This document shows, piece by piece, positions 25,296 to 34,216 of a stretch of DNA of 64,000 nt. The DNA is from Ohtaekwangia sp. GTDB lineage: Bacteria; Bacteroidota; Bacteroidia; Cytophagales; Cyclobacteriaceae. A program made the translations under genes and the position numbers. The stretch is taken from assembly GCA_021155195.1 (NCBI GenBank), contig JAJNPV010000021.1, positions 62,001 to 126,000 of the forward strand, given 5' to 3'. The notes under the pieces were generated by a model. That model worked only from the letters and a program-made list of their open reading frames with translations. It was not told the origin of the DNA and did no database searches. The stretch's first letter is position 1; every line of letters begins with the position of its first letter.

Positions 25296-26948
25296 TTATA
25301 CCAACTCGGGTATTTCCAATTTTACAGTTGTCCCATGCCCCTCTTCCGATTCAATGGTGATGGATCCTTTGAGCTTGTCCACCGTTTCCTTTACAATATA
25401 AAGACCAAGTCCTGAGCCTGCTCCATCGTCTGTAGCGCGATAGAACATGCGATACACATTTCCCAGATGTTCTTTGGCAATTCCCCGTCCGTTATCTTCA
25501 ATTTCGAATTGCGCTTTTTTATCCACAACATTCACATTTATCTTAATCACCGGATCGCGCCCGTTTCTATATCGAATCGAATTTGAGATAAGATTATTTA
25601 GAATCACTTTCAATCGCCAGCGATCACTGTGAAAAGGTGCTGACTGGTGAATGTCAACAATTTTCTCCACTGCGGTGCCTGTCGAAGTAGCAAATTTTAA
25701 TTGATTAAATGTTTCGTCAATTAACTCTTCAAACTGAATCTCATCCTTCTTAATTTCTAGTCTCGAGTTACGCGACTGATCTAAAATTTCTCTGATAAAA
25801 TTATCTTGCTGCAACGCACTACTGTAAATTTTATCCAAATACGTTTTTGTCATTGCCTTATCTACATCTGTTTTGGCCAAATTAATTAGACCCAGAACCG
25901 ATGCTATGGGAGCCCGTAAATCATGCGAAACGCTATACACAAAATTATCAAGCTCACTGTTTCGCTTACTCAACTCTTTGGTTCTCTCATTAACCATCGC
26001 TTCCAGGTTGCCGTTGAATTGAGTTAATTCATTTTCGGCCTGGGTTCGCTCAGCTACGGTGGCCGATAGCACAATTGCTGAAATGCTGATCATGGCAATA
26101 AAAATCTGCAGCAACAGCTGCGTATCTCCTACTGTATATAATATAAATGGGCCTTTACTTTGAATCGTGAAATAAATTGAGACTAATGATATTGCTAGCG
26201 TAAATGTTATGGTCAACAATAAATTAAATCGAAACGCCAGCCATAGTATCAAGGGAATAGCCAGATAAGGAAGCGCACGCACCAAAGTTGTATTGAAATA
26301 TTGCAACTGAAGTAAAAAGGAAATACCAATCATGAAGACTATAAAAATTCCAGCCTCCAACATACGTGACGATAGGAAATCAAATTTTTGCTTTTGTGCA
26401 GTCGCCAGAATAAATGGAGTAAACAATAGAATACCAACAACGCTCCCCACCCACCAGGTAAATCCACTTTTTAATATTGCTTCTGAAGGAACTACTCCAT
26501 TAAAGTATAAACTTAATGTACCGATTGAGGCACCTATAAGGCACATAAAAAAAGTAACAAAGAGAAACCGGAATGCATCTTTTGCTTTTTTGAATGGATA
26601 AGTATCCTTTATCCACACCTTAACAAGGTAGTTTCCAAAAACTACTTCCAGAGTTTGGCCAATGGCAATAAAACTAGAGATAGCAATTATGGCCTCCTTA
26701 TCTAACCCTTGATTATTCCAATACGCCAAAATATTTGCGACTAATGCGCCCAGAGTTACACCAGGCCATGCCGACCGACCTAATAGAATGATTAACGCAA
26801 AAGCAATACCCGAAGGCGGCCACGCAGGCAAATCGGTGGTGTTTTGAAATACCAAAAAATACCCCAGCCGCGCGGCCAAATAATATAGCACGGCAACCAA
26901 CCCTATTTTCAGGTCAAGCTTATACTTAAGTGGTAGTTTAACGTTCAA
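25296..26948 (-). CDS. MASE1-domain sensor histidine kinase
   Basis: 550 residues with the same design as the kinase at 6673: MASE1 sensor (about 15-300; LPAWPPSGIAFALIILLGR, YLVKVWIKD and FTWWVGSVVGILLFTPFIL are typical), a coiled coil (about 300-330, AERTQAENELTQFNGNLEAM) and a kinase core with H-box SVSHDLRAPIASVLG, N-box NLISNSIRYRNG, G1 IEDNGRGI and G2 GSGLGLYIVKE. No receiver domain and no neighbouring response regulator. It is divergent from the GH2 gene with 138 bp between starts. The resemblance to the other MASE1 kinase extends through the H-box, so the two are likely paralogues. Confidence 0.9.
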   Translation of the reverse strand: MNVKLPLKYKLDLKIGLVAVLYYLAARLGYFLVFQNTTDLPAWPPSGIAFALIILLGRSAWPGVTLGALVANILAYWNNQGLDKEAIIAISSFIAIGQTLEVVFGNYLVKVWIKDTYPFKKAKDAFRFLFVTFFMCLIGASIGTLSLYFNGVVPSEAILKSGFTWWVGSVVGILLFTPFILATAQKQKFDFLSSRMLEAGIFIVFMIGISFLLQLQYFNTTLVRALPYLAIPLILWLAFRFNLLLTITFTLAISLVSIYFTIQSKGPFILYTVGDTQLLLQIFIAMISISAIVLSATVAERTQAENELTQFNGNLEAMVNERTKELSKRNSELDNFVYSVSHDLRAPIASVLGLINLAKTDVDKAMTKTYLDKIYSSALQQDNFIREILDQSRNSRLEIKKDEIQFEELIDETFNQLKFATSTGTAVEKIVDIHQSAPFHSDRWRLKVILNNLISNSIRYRNGRDPVIKINVNVVDKKAQFEIEDNGRGIAKEHLGNVYRMFYRATDDGAGSGLGLYIVKETVDKLKGSITIESEEGHGTTVKLEIPELV

Positions 26949-27086
26949 TTTTAATTAACTCATTATCAAGCAAATATTAAAATAATTTTTGAAATATTCT
27001 AATTGACTGATTCTGCCTCCTTTTTAGTGGATTCCAGAAGTAAAAATCAAAGAGCTGGCTACCAAAAAAATTACAATATTGTAGCC

Positions 27087-29840
27087 ATGAGAAAAGTAAC
27101 ATCTACCCTACTGACAATTAGTTTATTCATTGGCTTACAATTGCATGCGCAAACCATTCCCTTACCCGAGCACCCTCGCCCTGACTTTGAGCGCTCACTT
27201 TGGCAGAATTTGAATGGCCAATGGCAATTTGAATTTGATTCATTGGATATAGGAGTTGAAAAGAAATGGCAGAACGGAAACTCAAATTTTTCGCATCGCA
27301 TTACTGTGCCCTTCCCTTGGGGTTCGGAATTATCTGGTGTAAAAGATAAATCGGACATCGCCTGGTATCGCAGAGAGATTACTATAAGTCCCGAATGGAA
27401 AACAAAACGAACATTTCTTACCATTGGTGCTTCCGATTGGGAAACCACGGTTTGGTTAGACGGTCATTTATTAGGAACTCATCAGGGTGGTTATACACCG
27501 TTCTCATTTGAATTAACGGATTATCTCAAGTATGGTACTTCACAAAAATTAGTAGTGCGTGTTGATGATAAGCGAAGAGACTTTACCCTTTACGGGAAAC
27601 AAGGTTATGGAAATGCCCGCGGCATCTGGCAAACAGTTTATGTAGAAGCTCGCGGAAAGGAATTTTTAGATGCGATTCATTTTATACCTGACATTGACAA
27701 AGAACAAACAACTGCGACAATCTATTTACCCGAAGAAGCCGCAATAACTATTCCTGTAAACATCTCAATAAAAACTTCCGGTGCTCCTATCGTAACTGAA
27801 GCCACAATCCCAAAGGGAAAAGACAAAATATCAGTTACCATCCCAATTTCTAAACCCCATCTTTGGTCGTTAGACGATCCGTATTTATATGATGTAGATG
27901 TAAAACTTGGTAGCGATGTAGTGAGAACTTATTTTGGTATGCGCAAGGTTTCGGTTGTTAACCTTCCGGGAACTGAGTTTCCATACATAGCCATAAACAA
28001 CAAGCCCGTTTATCTTCAACTTACGTTGGATCAATCCTATCATCCGGAAGGTTTCTATACGTTTCCGAGTGATGACTTCATGCGCAAAGAGGTTGAGTTG
28101 GCAAAGTCGATCGGCTTAAATGGCATTCGTCCGCACATTAAATCTGAAATACCTCGTAAACTTTATTGGGCTGATAAATTAGGTGTGTTGGTAATGGCTG
28201 ATTTGCCGAACAGTTGGGGTGACCCCGATGCCAAAATGCAAAATGAAGCCGAGACTACTTTTCGAAATATGGTGAAGCGAGATTTTAATCATCCTTCTAT
28301 TTTCTCATGGATTTTATTTAATGAAACGTGGGGCTTACGCACGCATTTCAAAGTGAATGAAAAAGAGGAAGCGAAGTACTTACCTGAAACTCAAATGTGG
28401 GTTTCCTCCATGTACTACCTCGCTAAATCATTAGACCCTACGCGACTTGCTGAAGATAATTCGATATGCTGTGGAGCAGGCCATACACAAACGGACATCA
28501 ATTCATTTCATGATTACCTGCCGGGTTGGGAATGGGAGGAACACATGAAAAAATTAACCGAGAGTTCATTTGAAGGAAGCACGTTTCAATTTGAAGATGG
28601 GTTTAAACAAGGTAAACAACCTAAGATTAATTCAGAGTGCGGAAATGTGTGGGGTTATGAAGGCAGCACGGGCGATGTAGATTGGAGTTGGGATTATCAT
28701 CGAATGATCAACACGTTTAGAAAGTATCCTGAAATGGCGGGTTGGTTATATACCGAGCATCATGATGTAATCAATGAGTGGAATGGTTACTGGCGTTTCG
28801 ATCGCACCAATAAATTTACAGGTGTTGAACAACTGATGCCCGGCATGAAGATCAACGACTTTCATGCTGATGTTTATCTGTCTACAGGAAATGAAATTTG
28901 TAATACAGTTACAGGTGGATCGTCAATAACAGTGCCTCTCTTTCTTTCTTCTATGGTTGATAAAGATTACGGAAAACAATTGAAGCTTACCTATCAGGTA
29001 ACGTTGACAAACTCGATTGGCGAAACCTCATCAATCACTCAAGGGACAAAAATGATTGACTATCACCCTTACATACAAAAGGAAATTGAATCGCTTGCAC
29101 TGAACATGCCTAATACAGCAGGCCTCGCTAAGCTAACGTTAAAACTAGAAACCTTAACAGGAACTGTGTTGCATCACAACTTTATGCATTTCGAAATTCT
29201 TTCTGGAGCTAAACTCCCAAAAACTGAAATCATTTCTGTTTCTCCAAAAGATTTTACGCATACGCAATGGGGCACCAAACAATGGAATATACTAGATGGC
29301 CTTAAAGTATGCGGAGCGGGAGAAGGCGATTTTGAGTATACTTTGCAAGTGGACAAGTCAATAAATCTTAACAAAGTAAAGGAGGCTTACTTCTTAATAG
29401 AAATTTCAGCAAAAGAATTCTTTGTAAAAGATCGCGACCAAAAAGAAGAAAAGAGTGGTGATTTTATGTTAGGCGCAAAAGCTTCCCCAAGCGGAAACCC
29501 CAACTCGTATCCCATGACAGATGAAACATTATTTCCTTCTAAAATAACTATTTCGGTAAATGGAGAAACTGCACTTGCAACAACCTTACCTGATGACCCT
29601 GCCGATCATCGTGGTGTTTTATCATGGCATCACCAGTTAAAAGACAAGAAATTGCGCGAGGCTGGTTCGTATGGATACCTCACCAAGGTTCTTGTTACTA
29701 AAAAACAGTTGAAAGTTGCACAGGAGAAAGGTGAACTTGTGATCAAGTTAAAAACAATTGGCGCAGGAGGTATTGCTGTATATGGCAAGTCATTTGGTCA
29801 ATATCCTTTGGATCCTTCTTTGGTGATGAAGATGAAGTGA
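27087..29840 (+). CDS. Exported glycoside hydrolase family 2 protein
   Basis: 917 residues: signal peptide MRKVTSTLLTISLFIGLQLHAQ, N-terminal sugar-binding sandwich (about 25-210, with WYRREITI and WQTVYVEARG), Ig-like domain, then a TIM-barrel catalytic domain. The acid/base is Glu413 in SWILFNETWG and the nucleophile Glu517 in KINSECGNVWGYE; both fit the GH2 pattern. A long C-terminal region (about 620-917) is beta-rich, an extra module beyond the core fold. GH2 members cleave beta-galactosides, beta-mannosides or beta-glucuronides; specificity is not readable. I used the ATG at 27087 because the upstream extension is not conserved and lacks a signal. Confidence 0.9.
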   Translation: MRKVTSTLLTISLFIGLQLHAQTIPLPEHPRPDFERSLWQNLNGQWQFEFDSLDIGVEKKWQNGNSNFSHRITVPFPWGSELSGVKDKSDIAWYRREITISPEWKTKRTFLTIGASDWETTVWLDGHLLGTHQGGYTPFSFELTDYLKYGTSQKLVVRVDDKRRDFTLYGKQGYGNARGIWQTVYVEARGKEFLDAIHFIPDIDKEQTTATIYLPEEAAITIPVNISIKTSGAPIVTEATIPKGKDKISVTIPISKPHLWSLDDPYLYDVDVKLGSDVVRTYFGMRKVSVVNLPGTEFPYIAINNKPVYLQLTLDQSYHPEGFYTFPSDDFMRKEVELAKSIGLNGIRPHIKSEIPRKLYWADKLGVLVMADLPNSWGDPDAKMQNEAETTFRNMVKRDFNHPSIFSWILFNETWGLRTHFKVNEKEEAKYLPETQMWVSSMYYLAKSLDPTRLAEDNSICCGAGHTQTDINSFHDYLPGWEWEEHMKKLTESSFEGSTFQFEDGFKQGKQPKINSECGNVWGYEGSTGDVDWSWDYHRMINTFRKYPEMAGWLYTEHHDVINEWNGYWRFDRTNKFTGVEQLMPGMKINDFHADVYLSTGNEICNTVTGGSSITVPLFLSSMVDKDYGKQLKLTYQVTLTNSIGETSSITQGTKMIDYHPYIQKEIESLALNMPNTAGLAKLTLKLETLTGTVLHHNFMHFEILSGAKLPKTEIISVSPKDFTHTQWGTKQWNILDGLKVCGAGEGDFEYTLQVDKSINLNKVKEAYFLIEISAKEFFVKDRDQKEEKSGDFMLGAKASPSGNPNSYPMTDETLFPSKITISVNGETALATTLPDDPADHRGVLSWHHQLKDKKLREAGSYGYLTKVLVTKKQLKVAQEKGELVIKLKTIGAGGIAVYGKSFGQYPLDPSLVMKMK

Positions 29841-29866
29841 TAGAATTAGAAATTCCATTATTAAAC

Positions 29867-29874
29867 TATCTTTG
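29867..29874 (+). promoter_or_regulatory. Putative -7 box for hpt
   Basis: TATCTTTG matches TAnnTTTG and ends 21 bp before the ATG at 29896. The same octamer occurs upstream of lysC and the SemiSWEET gene. Confidence 0.5.
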
Positions 29875-29895
29875 CGCTCCGCTTAAAAGCGCTAT

Positions 29896-30440
29896 ATGAA
29901 AATTAAAGATCTGGAATTTAAAAAATTTATTGCCGCATCGAAGATTGATGAAAAAGTATTGAGCTAGCAAGTCAAATCAATCGGGATTATAAAGATAAGC
30001 TACCTGTATTTTTACCGATACTAAACGGGTCTTTCATGTTTGCTTCCGATTTACTGAAGGAAGTAAAAATTCCTTGTAAAGTTTCGTTTGTTAAAACCTC
30101 ATCCTACTCGGGCACTGCAAGTACGGGGCAGTTAAAAACATTAATTGGTCATGATGAAAGTTTATTTAATCAACATATTTTAATAGTTGAAGACATTGTT
30201 GATACAGGGCTTACGCTTGGAAAAATTATTGAAGAACTAAGGGAGTTAGGTGCCAAGTCTGTTGAGGCTATTTCATTGTTGAGAAAAAGCCCAGCACGTG
30301 AAAAAAAGATCGATGTTAAATATGTTGGCTTTGATCTTGAAAATGAATTCGTTCTTGGCTACGGATTAGACTATGATGGACTTGGTCGTAATCATAAGGA
30401 TATCTATAGAGCTATTGATCCATCCGATAAAATAGATTAG
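29896..30440 (+). pseudogene. hpt: Hypoxanthine phosphoribosyltransferase, interrupted by a single-base frameshift
   Basis: Purine-salvage enzyme making IMP/GMP from hypoxanthine/guanine and PRPP. The ATG at 29896 opens MKIKDLEFKKFIAASKIDEK, which reads to a stop at 29965-29967. A second frame then continues without interruption from about 29961 (ELASQINRDYKDKLPVF) through SYSGTASTGQ and the PRPP-binding motif ILIVEDIVDTGLTL to the normal end at 30440. Restoring one base near 29961 (gtattgag to gtattggag) gives a full 181-residue protein. Upstream of the first internal ATG (30036) the hpt frame shows clear homology, so the 134-residue ORF alone would lack the N-terminal part. A TATCTTTG promoter box precedes it. 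This is either a real mutation, an assembly error or, less likely, recoding. Confidence 0.88.
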
Positions 30441-30537
30441 CATTTCATTACCATAAAGTTGACTCCAAAAAATGGTTTGGCTTATTGTCTAATTGATCGT
30501 TATCTTGCACGCTGTTTTACCTAAATAAAAGACCTAC

Positions 30538-31101
30538 ATGATCAATCTCGTTCTCTTTGGCCCACCGGGCGCAGGCAAAGGTACGCAAAGTGAGAAGCTG
30601 ATTCAGAAATATGGATTTGTACACATTAGTACAGGCGATCTTTTTCGTTGGCACACCAAAAACGATACGGCACTCGGTAAACGAGTTAAAGAAATCATGA
30701 ACAGCGGAGCCTTGGTACCGGATGAAATTACCATAGCGATGTTGAAGGAAGAGTTGGATAAAAATCCACAAGCCAAAGGATTTTTGTTTGATGGCTTTCC
30801 GCGAACGGTGCCTCAAGCAGAAGCACTTGATAAATTTATGCAGGCTAACAATACCGCCATCCATTATGTGATTGCATTGGATGTTACTGAAGAAGAAGTA
30901 CGAAATCGCATCGCCAAGCGCAGAACAATCGAAAACCGGGTGGATGACGAAGAAGAAAAACTTAACAAACGCATTACGGAATATTTCACAAAAACCATTC
31001 ACGTACTTCCTTATTACAAAAACCAGGGAAGATTAAACACCGTGCATGGAATTGGAAACATAGACGAGATCTTTGATAATATCTGTAAGCTGATTGTTTA
31101 G
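30538..31101 (+). CDS. adk: Adenylate kinase
   Basis: 187 residues. The P-loop is GPPGAGKGTQSEKLI, the NMP-binding region includes HISTGDLFR and GALVPDEI, and the central signature is GFLFDGFPRTVPQAE. The LID is the short form without a Cys4 zinc site: RRTIENRVDDEEEKLNKR. Many short-LID enzymes have SGRxDD here, so IENR is a small departure. The enzyme interconverts ATP, AMP and ADP. It follows hpt at 97 bp and precedes obgE, a conserved purine/GTPase neighbourhood. A TATCTTGC box at about 30500 could be its -7 element. Confidence 0.96.
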   Translation: MINLVLFGPPGAGKGTQSEKLIQKYGFVHISTGDLFRWHTKNDTALGKRVKEIMNSGALVPDEITIAMLKEELDKNPQAKGFLFDGFPRTVPQAEALDKFMQANNTAIHYVIALDVTEEEVRNRIAKRRTIENRVDDEEEKLNKRITEYFTKTIHVLPYYKNQGRLNTVHGIGNIDEIFDNICKLIV

Positions 31102-31197
31102 TTAGTAGTCCTGAGTAATTAGTCTTTAGATGTAAATCTAAATGTTGATAGATAACAACAAATTCGTAATTCATACATTTTAAATTGTCCTTTTCCC

Positions 31198-32187
31198 TTG
31201 TCTTCTCCTAACTTCATCGACTACGTAAAATTCAATTCCCGATCAGGGCATGGAGGTGCAGGCTGTAGACATTTTCATCGCGAGAAATTTGTTGAGAAAG
31301 GTGGCCCTGATGGTGGCGATGGTGGTCGTGGTGGTCACATCATTTTGAAAGGCAATGCTCAACTCTGGACATTACTGCATTTAAAATTTCGCAAACATGT
31401 AGTAGCAGAAAATGGCAAACCAGGAGAAGCACAAAATCGAACGGGGGCTTTTGGTAAGGACATTACGTTAGATGTTCCTTTGGGCACAGTTGCTCGCAAT
31501 GCCGACACCAACGAAATTATTTGTGAAATAAATAATGAAGGCGAGGAGGTTATTCTTTCACCGGGTGGACGAGGCGGAAAAGGGAATTGGTTTTTTGCAA
31601 ACTCTACTAATCAAGCACCACAACATGCTCAACCCGGTGAGCCGGGTAAGGATGAATGGATTGTACTCGAATTAAAACTATTGGCCGATGTAGGTTTAGT
31701 GGGCTTTCCCAACGCTGGCAAATCAACATTACTTTCTGTTGTATCAGCTGCCAAACCAAAAATTGCAGACTATGCCTTTACTACCCTCACTCCAAATCTT
31801 GGTGTAGTTAAATATCGTGATGAATTATCTTTTGTGATGGCCGATATTCCTGGCATTATTGAAGGTGCTGCAGAAGGTAAAGGATTAGGTATTCGCTTTT
31901 TGAAACACATCGAACGAAATTCTTTATTACTCTTTTTAATTCCAGCCGATTCAAAAAGCATACAGCAGGAGTATGATATTTTGATAAACGAATTGCAGAA
32001 ATACAATCCTGAACTGTTGGATAAAAAAAGAATTCTGGCTATCACGAAAAGTGATATGTTAGATGAGGAATTGAGGACTGCGCTTCAACTCGAAGTCCCT
32101 AAAAAGATTCCATCAGTTTTTATTTCTTCCCTTGCCAATCAGGGGTTGATTGAATTGAAAGATCTTATTTGGAAGGCACTTCATTAG
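31198..32187 (+). CDS. obgE: Obg family GTPase (CgtA)
   Basis: 329 residues, start at a TTG (31198), the only in-frame start that preserves the conserved Obg N-terminus SSPNFIDYVKFNSRSGHGG. The Obg domain (about 1-155) contains the Gly-rich GGPDGGDGGRGGHIILKG and GGRGGKGNWFFANSTNQAP. The G domain (about 160-329) has G1 GFPNAGKSTLLS, switch II DIPGIIEGA and the guanine motif TKSD. ObgE binds the 50S subunit and helps assemble ribosomes. No C-terminal OCT domain is present. A TTG start with no Shine-Dalgarno suggests weak translation. Confidence 0.95.
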   Translation: MSSPNFIDYVKFNSRSGHGGAGCRHFHREKFVEKGGPDGGDGGRGGHIILKGNAQLWTLLHLKFRKHVVAENGKPGEAQNRTGAFGKDITLDVPLGTVARNADTNEIICEINNEGEEVILSPGGRGGKGNWFFANSTNQAPQHAQPGEPGKDEWIVLELKLLADVGLVGFPNAGKSTLLSVVSAAKPKIADYAFTTLTPNLGVVKYRDELSFVMADIPGIIEGAAEGKGLGIRFLKHIERNSLLLFLIPADSKSIQQEYDILINELQKYNPELLDKKRILAITKSDMLDEELRTALQLEVPKKIPSVFISSLANQGLIELKDLIWKALH

Positions 32188-32282
32188 CCCATTAATATTT
32201 CATAGGGAATTCCTAATCCCTCATGCAAGGTATTCATTTTATAAACTTAATTCCTTTGCGGCTTTGCGTGCAATCATTTTTC

Positions 32283-32322
32283 CGACATTCTGGCAAAATT
32301 CTACTATTGGCAAAATTCTTGT
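32283..32322 (+). promoter_or_regulatory. Sigma-54-like promoter with upstream dyad, grpE-dnaJ
   Basis: A 13-bp dyad CGACATTCTGGCA (32283-32295, one base short of the TGNCA-N3-TGNCA pattern) is followed 11 bp later by TTGGCA-N6-TTGT (32307-32322). The -24 GG and the -12 G are 12 bp apart, as sigma-54 requires (consensus TGGCAC-N5-TTGC). dnaK carries the same two elements at 48710-48759. Activity and sigma factor are inferred. Confidence 0.55.
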
Positions 32323-32349
32323 CATTTTGCAGCTCATTAATCGATTATT

Positions 32350-32910
32350 ATGGAAAATACTACTCCTCAAGAACAGGAAATAGAAAAACAAGTTGAATCA
32401 AGTACGGAATCCACAGAAGGACAGCCGATAGAGGCGGAAAAAACTGAAACTAAGGAAGATTCGATAGACCCTGTAAAGAAAATTCAGGACGAATTGGCAG
32501 AAGCCAAAGACAAATACATCCGCTTGTATGCCGAGTTCGATAATTTCAGACGCAGGTCATCAAAAGAAAAACTGGAGATGATTCAATCTGCCAACGAACA
32601 ATTACTAAAATCCTTATTGCCCGTATTGGATGATTTTGAGCGGGGTGAAAAAGCATTTAAGGAACGGAACGATAAAGAATCTGAAGGTTTTTTTCTGATT
32701 CAGAATAAGTTCAAGAAAGTACTTGATCAATATGATATAAAACCAATGGATGCTCAAGGCAAGGATTTTAATCCTGATCTTCATGAGGCCATCACTCAAG
32801 TTCCTGCCCCTCAAGAAAAACTAAAAGGAAAAGTTATCGATGTAGTTGAGAAGGGATACTTGCTTAACGACAAAGTTATTCGCTTCGCCAAGGTTGTAGT
32901 CGGTAGTTAG
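32350..32910 (+). CDS. grpE: GrpE nucleotide exchange factor
   Basis: 186 residues. An acidic, disordered N-terminus rich in Glu, Thr and Gln (1-45) precedes the long coiled-coil dimerisation helix (about 45-100: LAEAKDKYIRLYAEFDNFRR) and the C-terminal beta domain with the family pattern NPDLHEAITQVPAPQEKLKG and the end LLNDKVIRFAKVVVG. It drives ADP release from DnaK. It is 20 bp upstream of dnaJ, so the two form an operon; dnaK itself is 16 kb away. Confidence 0.96.
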   Translation: MENTTPQEQEIEKQVESSTESTEGQPIEAEKTETKEDSIDPVKKIQDELAEAKDKYIRLYAEFDNFRRRSSKEKLEMIQSANEQLLKSLLPVLDDFERGEKAFKERNDKESEGFFLIQNKFKKVLDQYDIKPMDAQGKDFNPDLHEAITQVPAPQEKLKGKVIDVVEKGYLLNDKVIRFAKVVVGS

Positions 32911-32930
32911 TCCTCCATTAATTCTTAAGC

Positions 32931-34055
32931 ATGTCAACTAAAAGAGATTATTACGAAATACTGGGTGTGGATAAAAACGCAACTCAGGAAGAAATCAAAA
33001 AAGCATACCGCAAAGTTGCTATTCAATTTCACCCAGATAAAAATCAAGGTGATAAAGCAGCTGAGGAAAAATTCAAAGAAGCTGCTGAAGCGTACGAGAT
33101 TTTAAGTAATGCAGAGAAACGTGCACAGTATGATCGTTTTGGTCATTCTCGGCCGGGCGCTGGCGGATTCCGTGGACATGACATGAATATGGAAGATATA
33201 TTCAGTCAGTTTGGAGATATTTTTGGAGGCGGAGGTGGAAGCCCGTTCGATAGCTTTTTTGGAGGTGGGGGTGGTGGAAGAACGCGCCAACGCAAAGGCT
33301 CTAACCTCAGAATCAAACTTAAGCTGACGCTCGAAGAAATTTCAGGAGGTGTTGAAAAGAAAATAAAAGTAAACCGACTGGTTCGTGCCGAAGGGGTTTC
33401 CTTTAAAAATTGTACAACCTGTGGTGGCACAGGTCAATTGAGAAAGGTGGTAAACACAATGTTAGGTCAAATGGTATCTACCACTACGTGTTCGGCTTGT
33501 AATGGCGCTGGTCAATTAATTGATAAGCGTCCCCCTGGAGTTGACAACTCAGGTCTTGTTTCTAAAGAAGACATGATCACGGTTAAAATTCCTGCCGGAG
33601 TAAGCGAAGGCATGCAGCTTTCCATGTCGGGCAAAGGAAATGAAGCACCTGGTGGTGGCATTCCTGGAGACCTGTTGATTCTTATTGAAGAGGTTGAAGA
33701 CAAAGAACTTAAGCGGGATGGAAATAATTTAGTGTATGATCTTCACATCAGCTTTATAGATGCCGCAATCGGCACGCAGGTAGAAGTTCCATCGATTGGT
33801 GGAAAAGCGCGAATTAAAATTGAACCCGGCACTCAAAGTGGTAAGATTTTACGCTTGCGCGGAAAGGGACTTAAAGACATAAACGGCTATGGAGCCGGAG
33901 ACCAACTTATTTATATTAATGTGTGGACGCCAAAGAAGCTGTCAAGCGAAGAAAAAGCAAAGCTGGAAAGCCTGAAATCATCTCCCAATTTTCAACCTCA
34001 GCCCGATGCCAGTGAAAAGGGATTTTTTGAGCGCATGAAGGAATATTTTGGGTAA
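32931..34055 (+). CDS. dnaJ: DnaJ co-chaperone with a reduced zinc centre
   Basis: 374 residues: J domain (1-70) with HPD in FHPDKNQGDK, Gly/Phe-rich linker (about 75-115), a zinc region, two beta-sandwich client-binding domains (about 200-330) and a dimerisation tail. The zinc region has only two CxxCxGxG motifs (C161/C164 in CTTCGGTG and C187/C190 in CSACNGAG) instead of the usual four, so only one zinc site can form. The spacing suggests that the two central motifs of the standard finger are absent. DnaJ stimulates DnaK ATPase and delivers clients. It shares the grpE promoter and is followed by a strong terminator. Confidence 0.96.
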   Translation: MSTKRDYYEILGVDKNATQEEIKKAYRKVAIQFHPDKNQGDKAAEEKFKEAAEAYEILSNAEKRAQYDRFGHSRPGAGGFRGHDMNMEDIFSQFGDIFGGGGGSPFDSFFGGGGGGRTRQRKGSNLRIKLKLTLEEISGGVEKKIKVNRLVRAEGVSFKNCTTCGGTGQLRKVVNTMLGQMVSTTTCSACNGAGQLIDKRPPGVDNSGLVSKEDMITVKIPAGVSEGMQLSMSGKGNEAPGGGIPGDLLILIEEVEDKELKRDGNNLVYDLHISFIDAAIGTQVEVPSIGGKARIKIEPGTQSGKILRLRGKGLKDINGYGAGDQLIYINVWTPKKLSSEEKAKLESLKSSPNFQPQPDASEKGFFERMKEYFG

Positions 34056-34094
34056 TTGAAAGTTTTTCAGTCGAATTCATAACCCAAATTGCGT

Positions 34095-34129
34095 TAACCC
34101 GTATAAGTCCTATTACGGGTTATTTTTTT
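34095..34129 (+). terminator. Intrinsic terminator after grpE-dnaJ
   Basis: 9-bp perfect stem taacccgta / tacgggtta (34095-34103 and 34114-34122), 10-base loop, then seven T. It ends 88 bp before the next start. Confidence 0.88.
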
Positions 34130-34216
34130 GTAACCAATTCCACTTTGGATTGGTGCTAAATACTAACCTTTCTTACATAACAGTAACATTAACCTAACTA
34201 ACGCGTAACAACAGGC

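Noticed and set aside
31125..31142. tttagat-gtaa-atctaaa hairpin between adk and obgE
   Set aside because: AT-rich 7-bp stem with no T-run; not convincing as a terminator.
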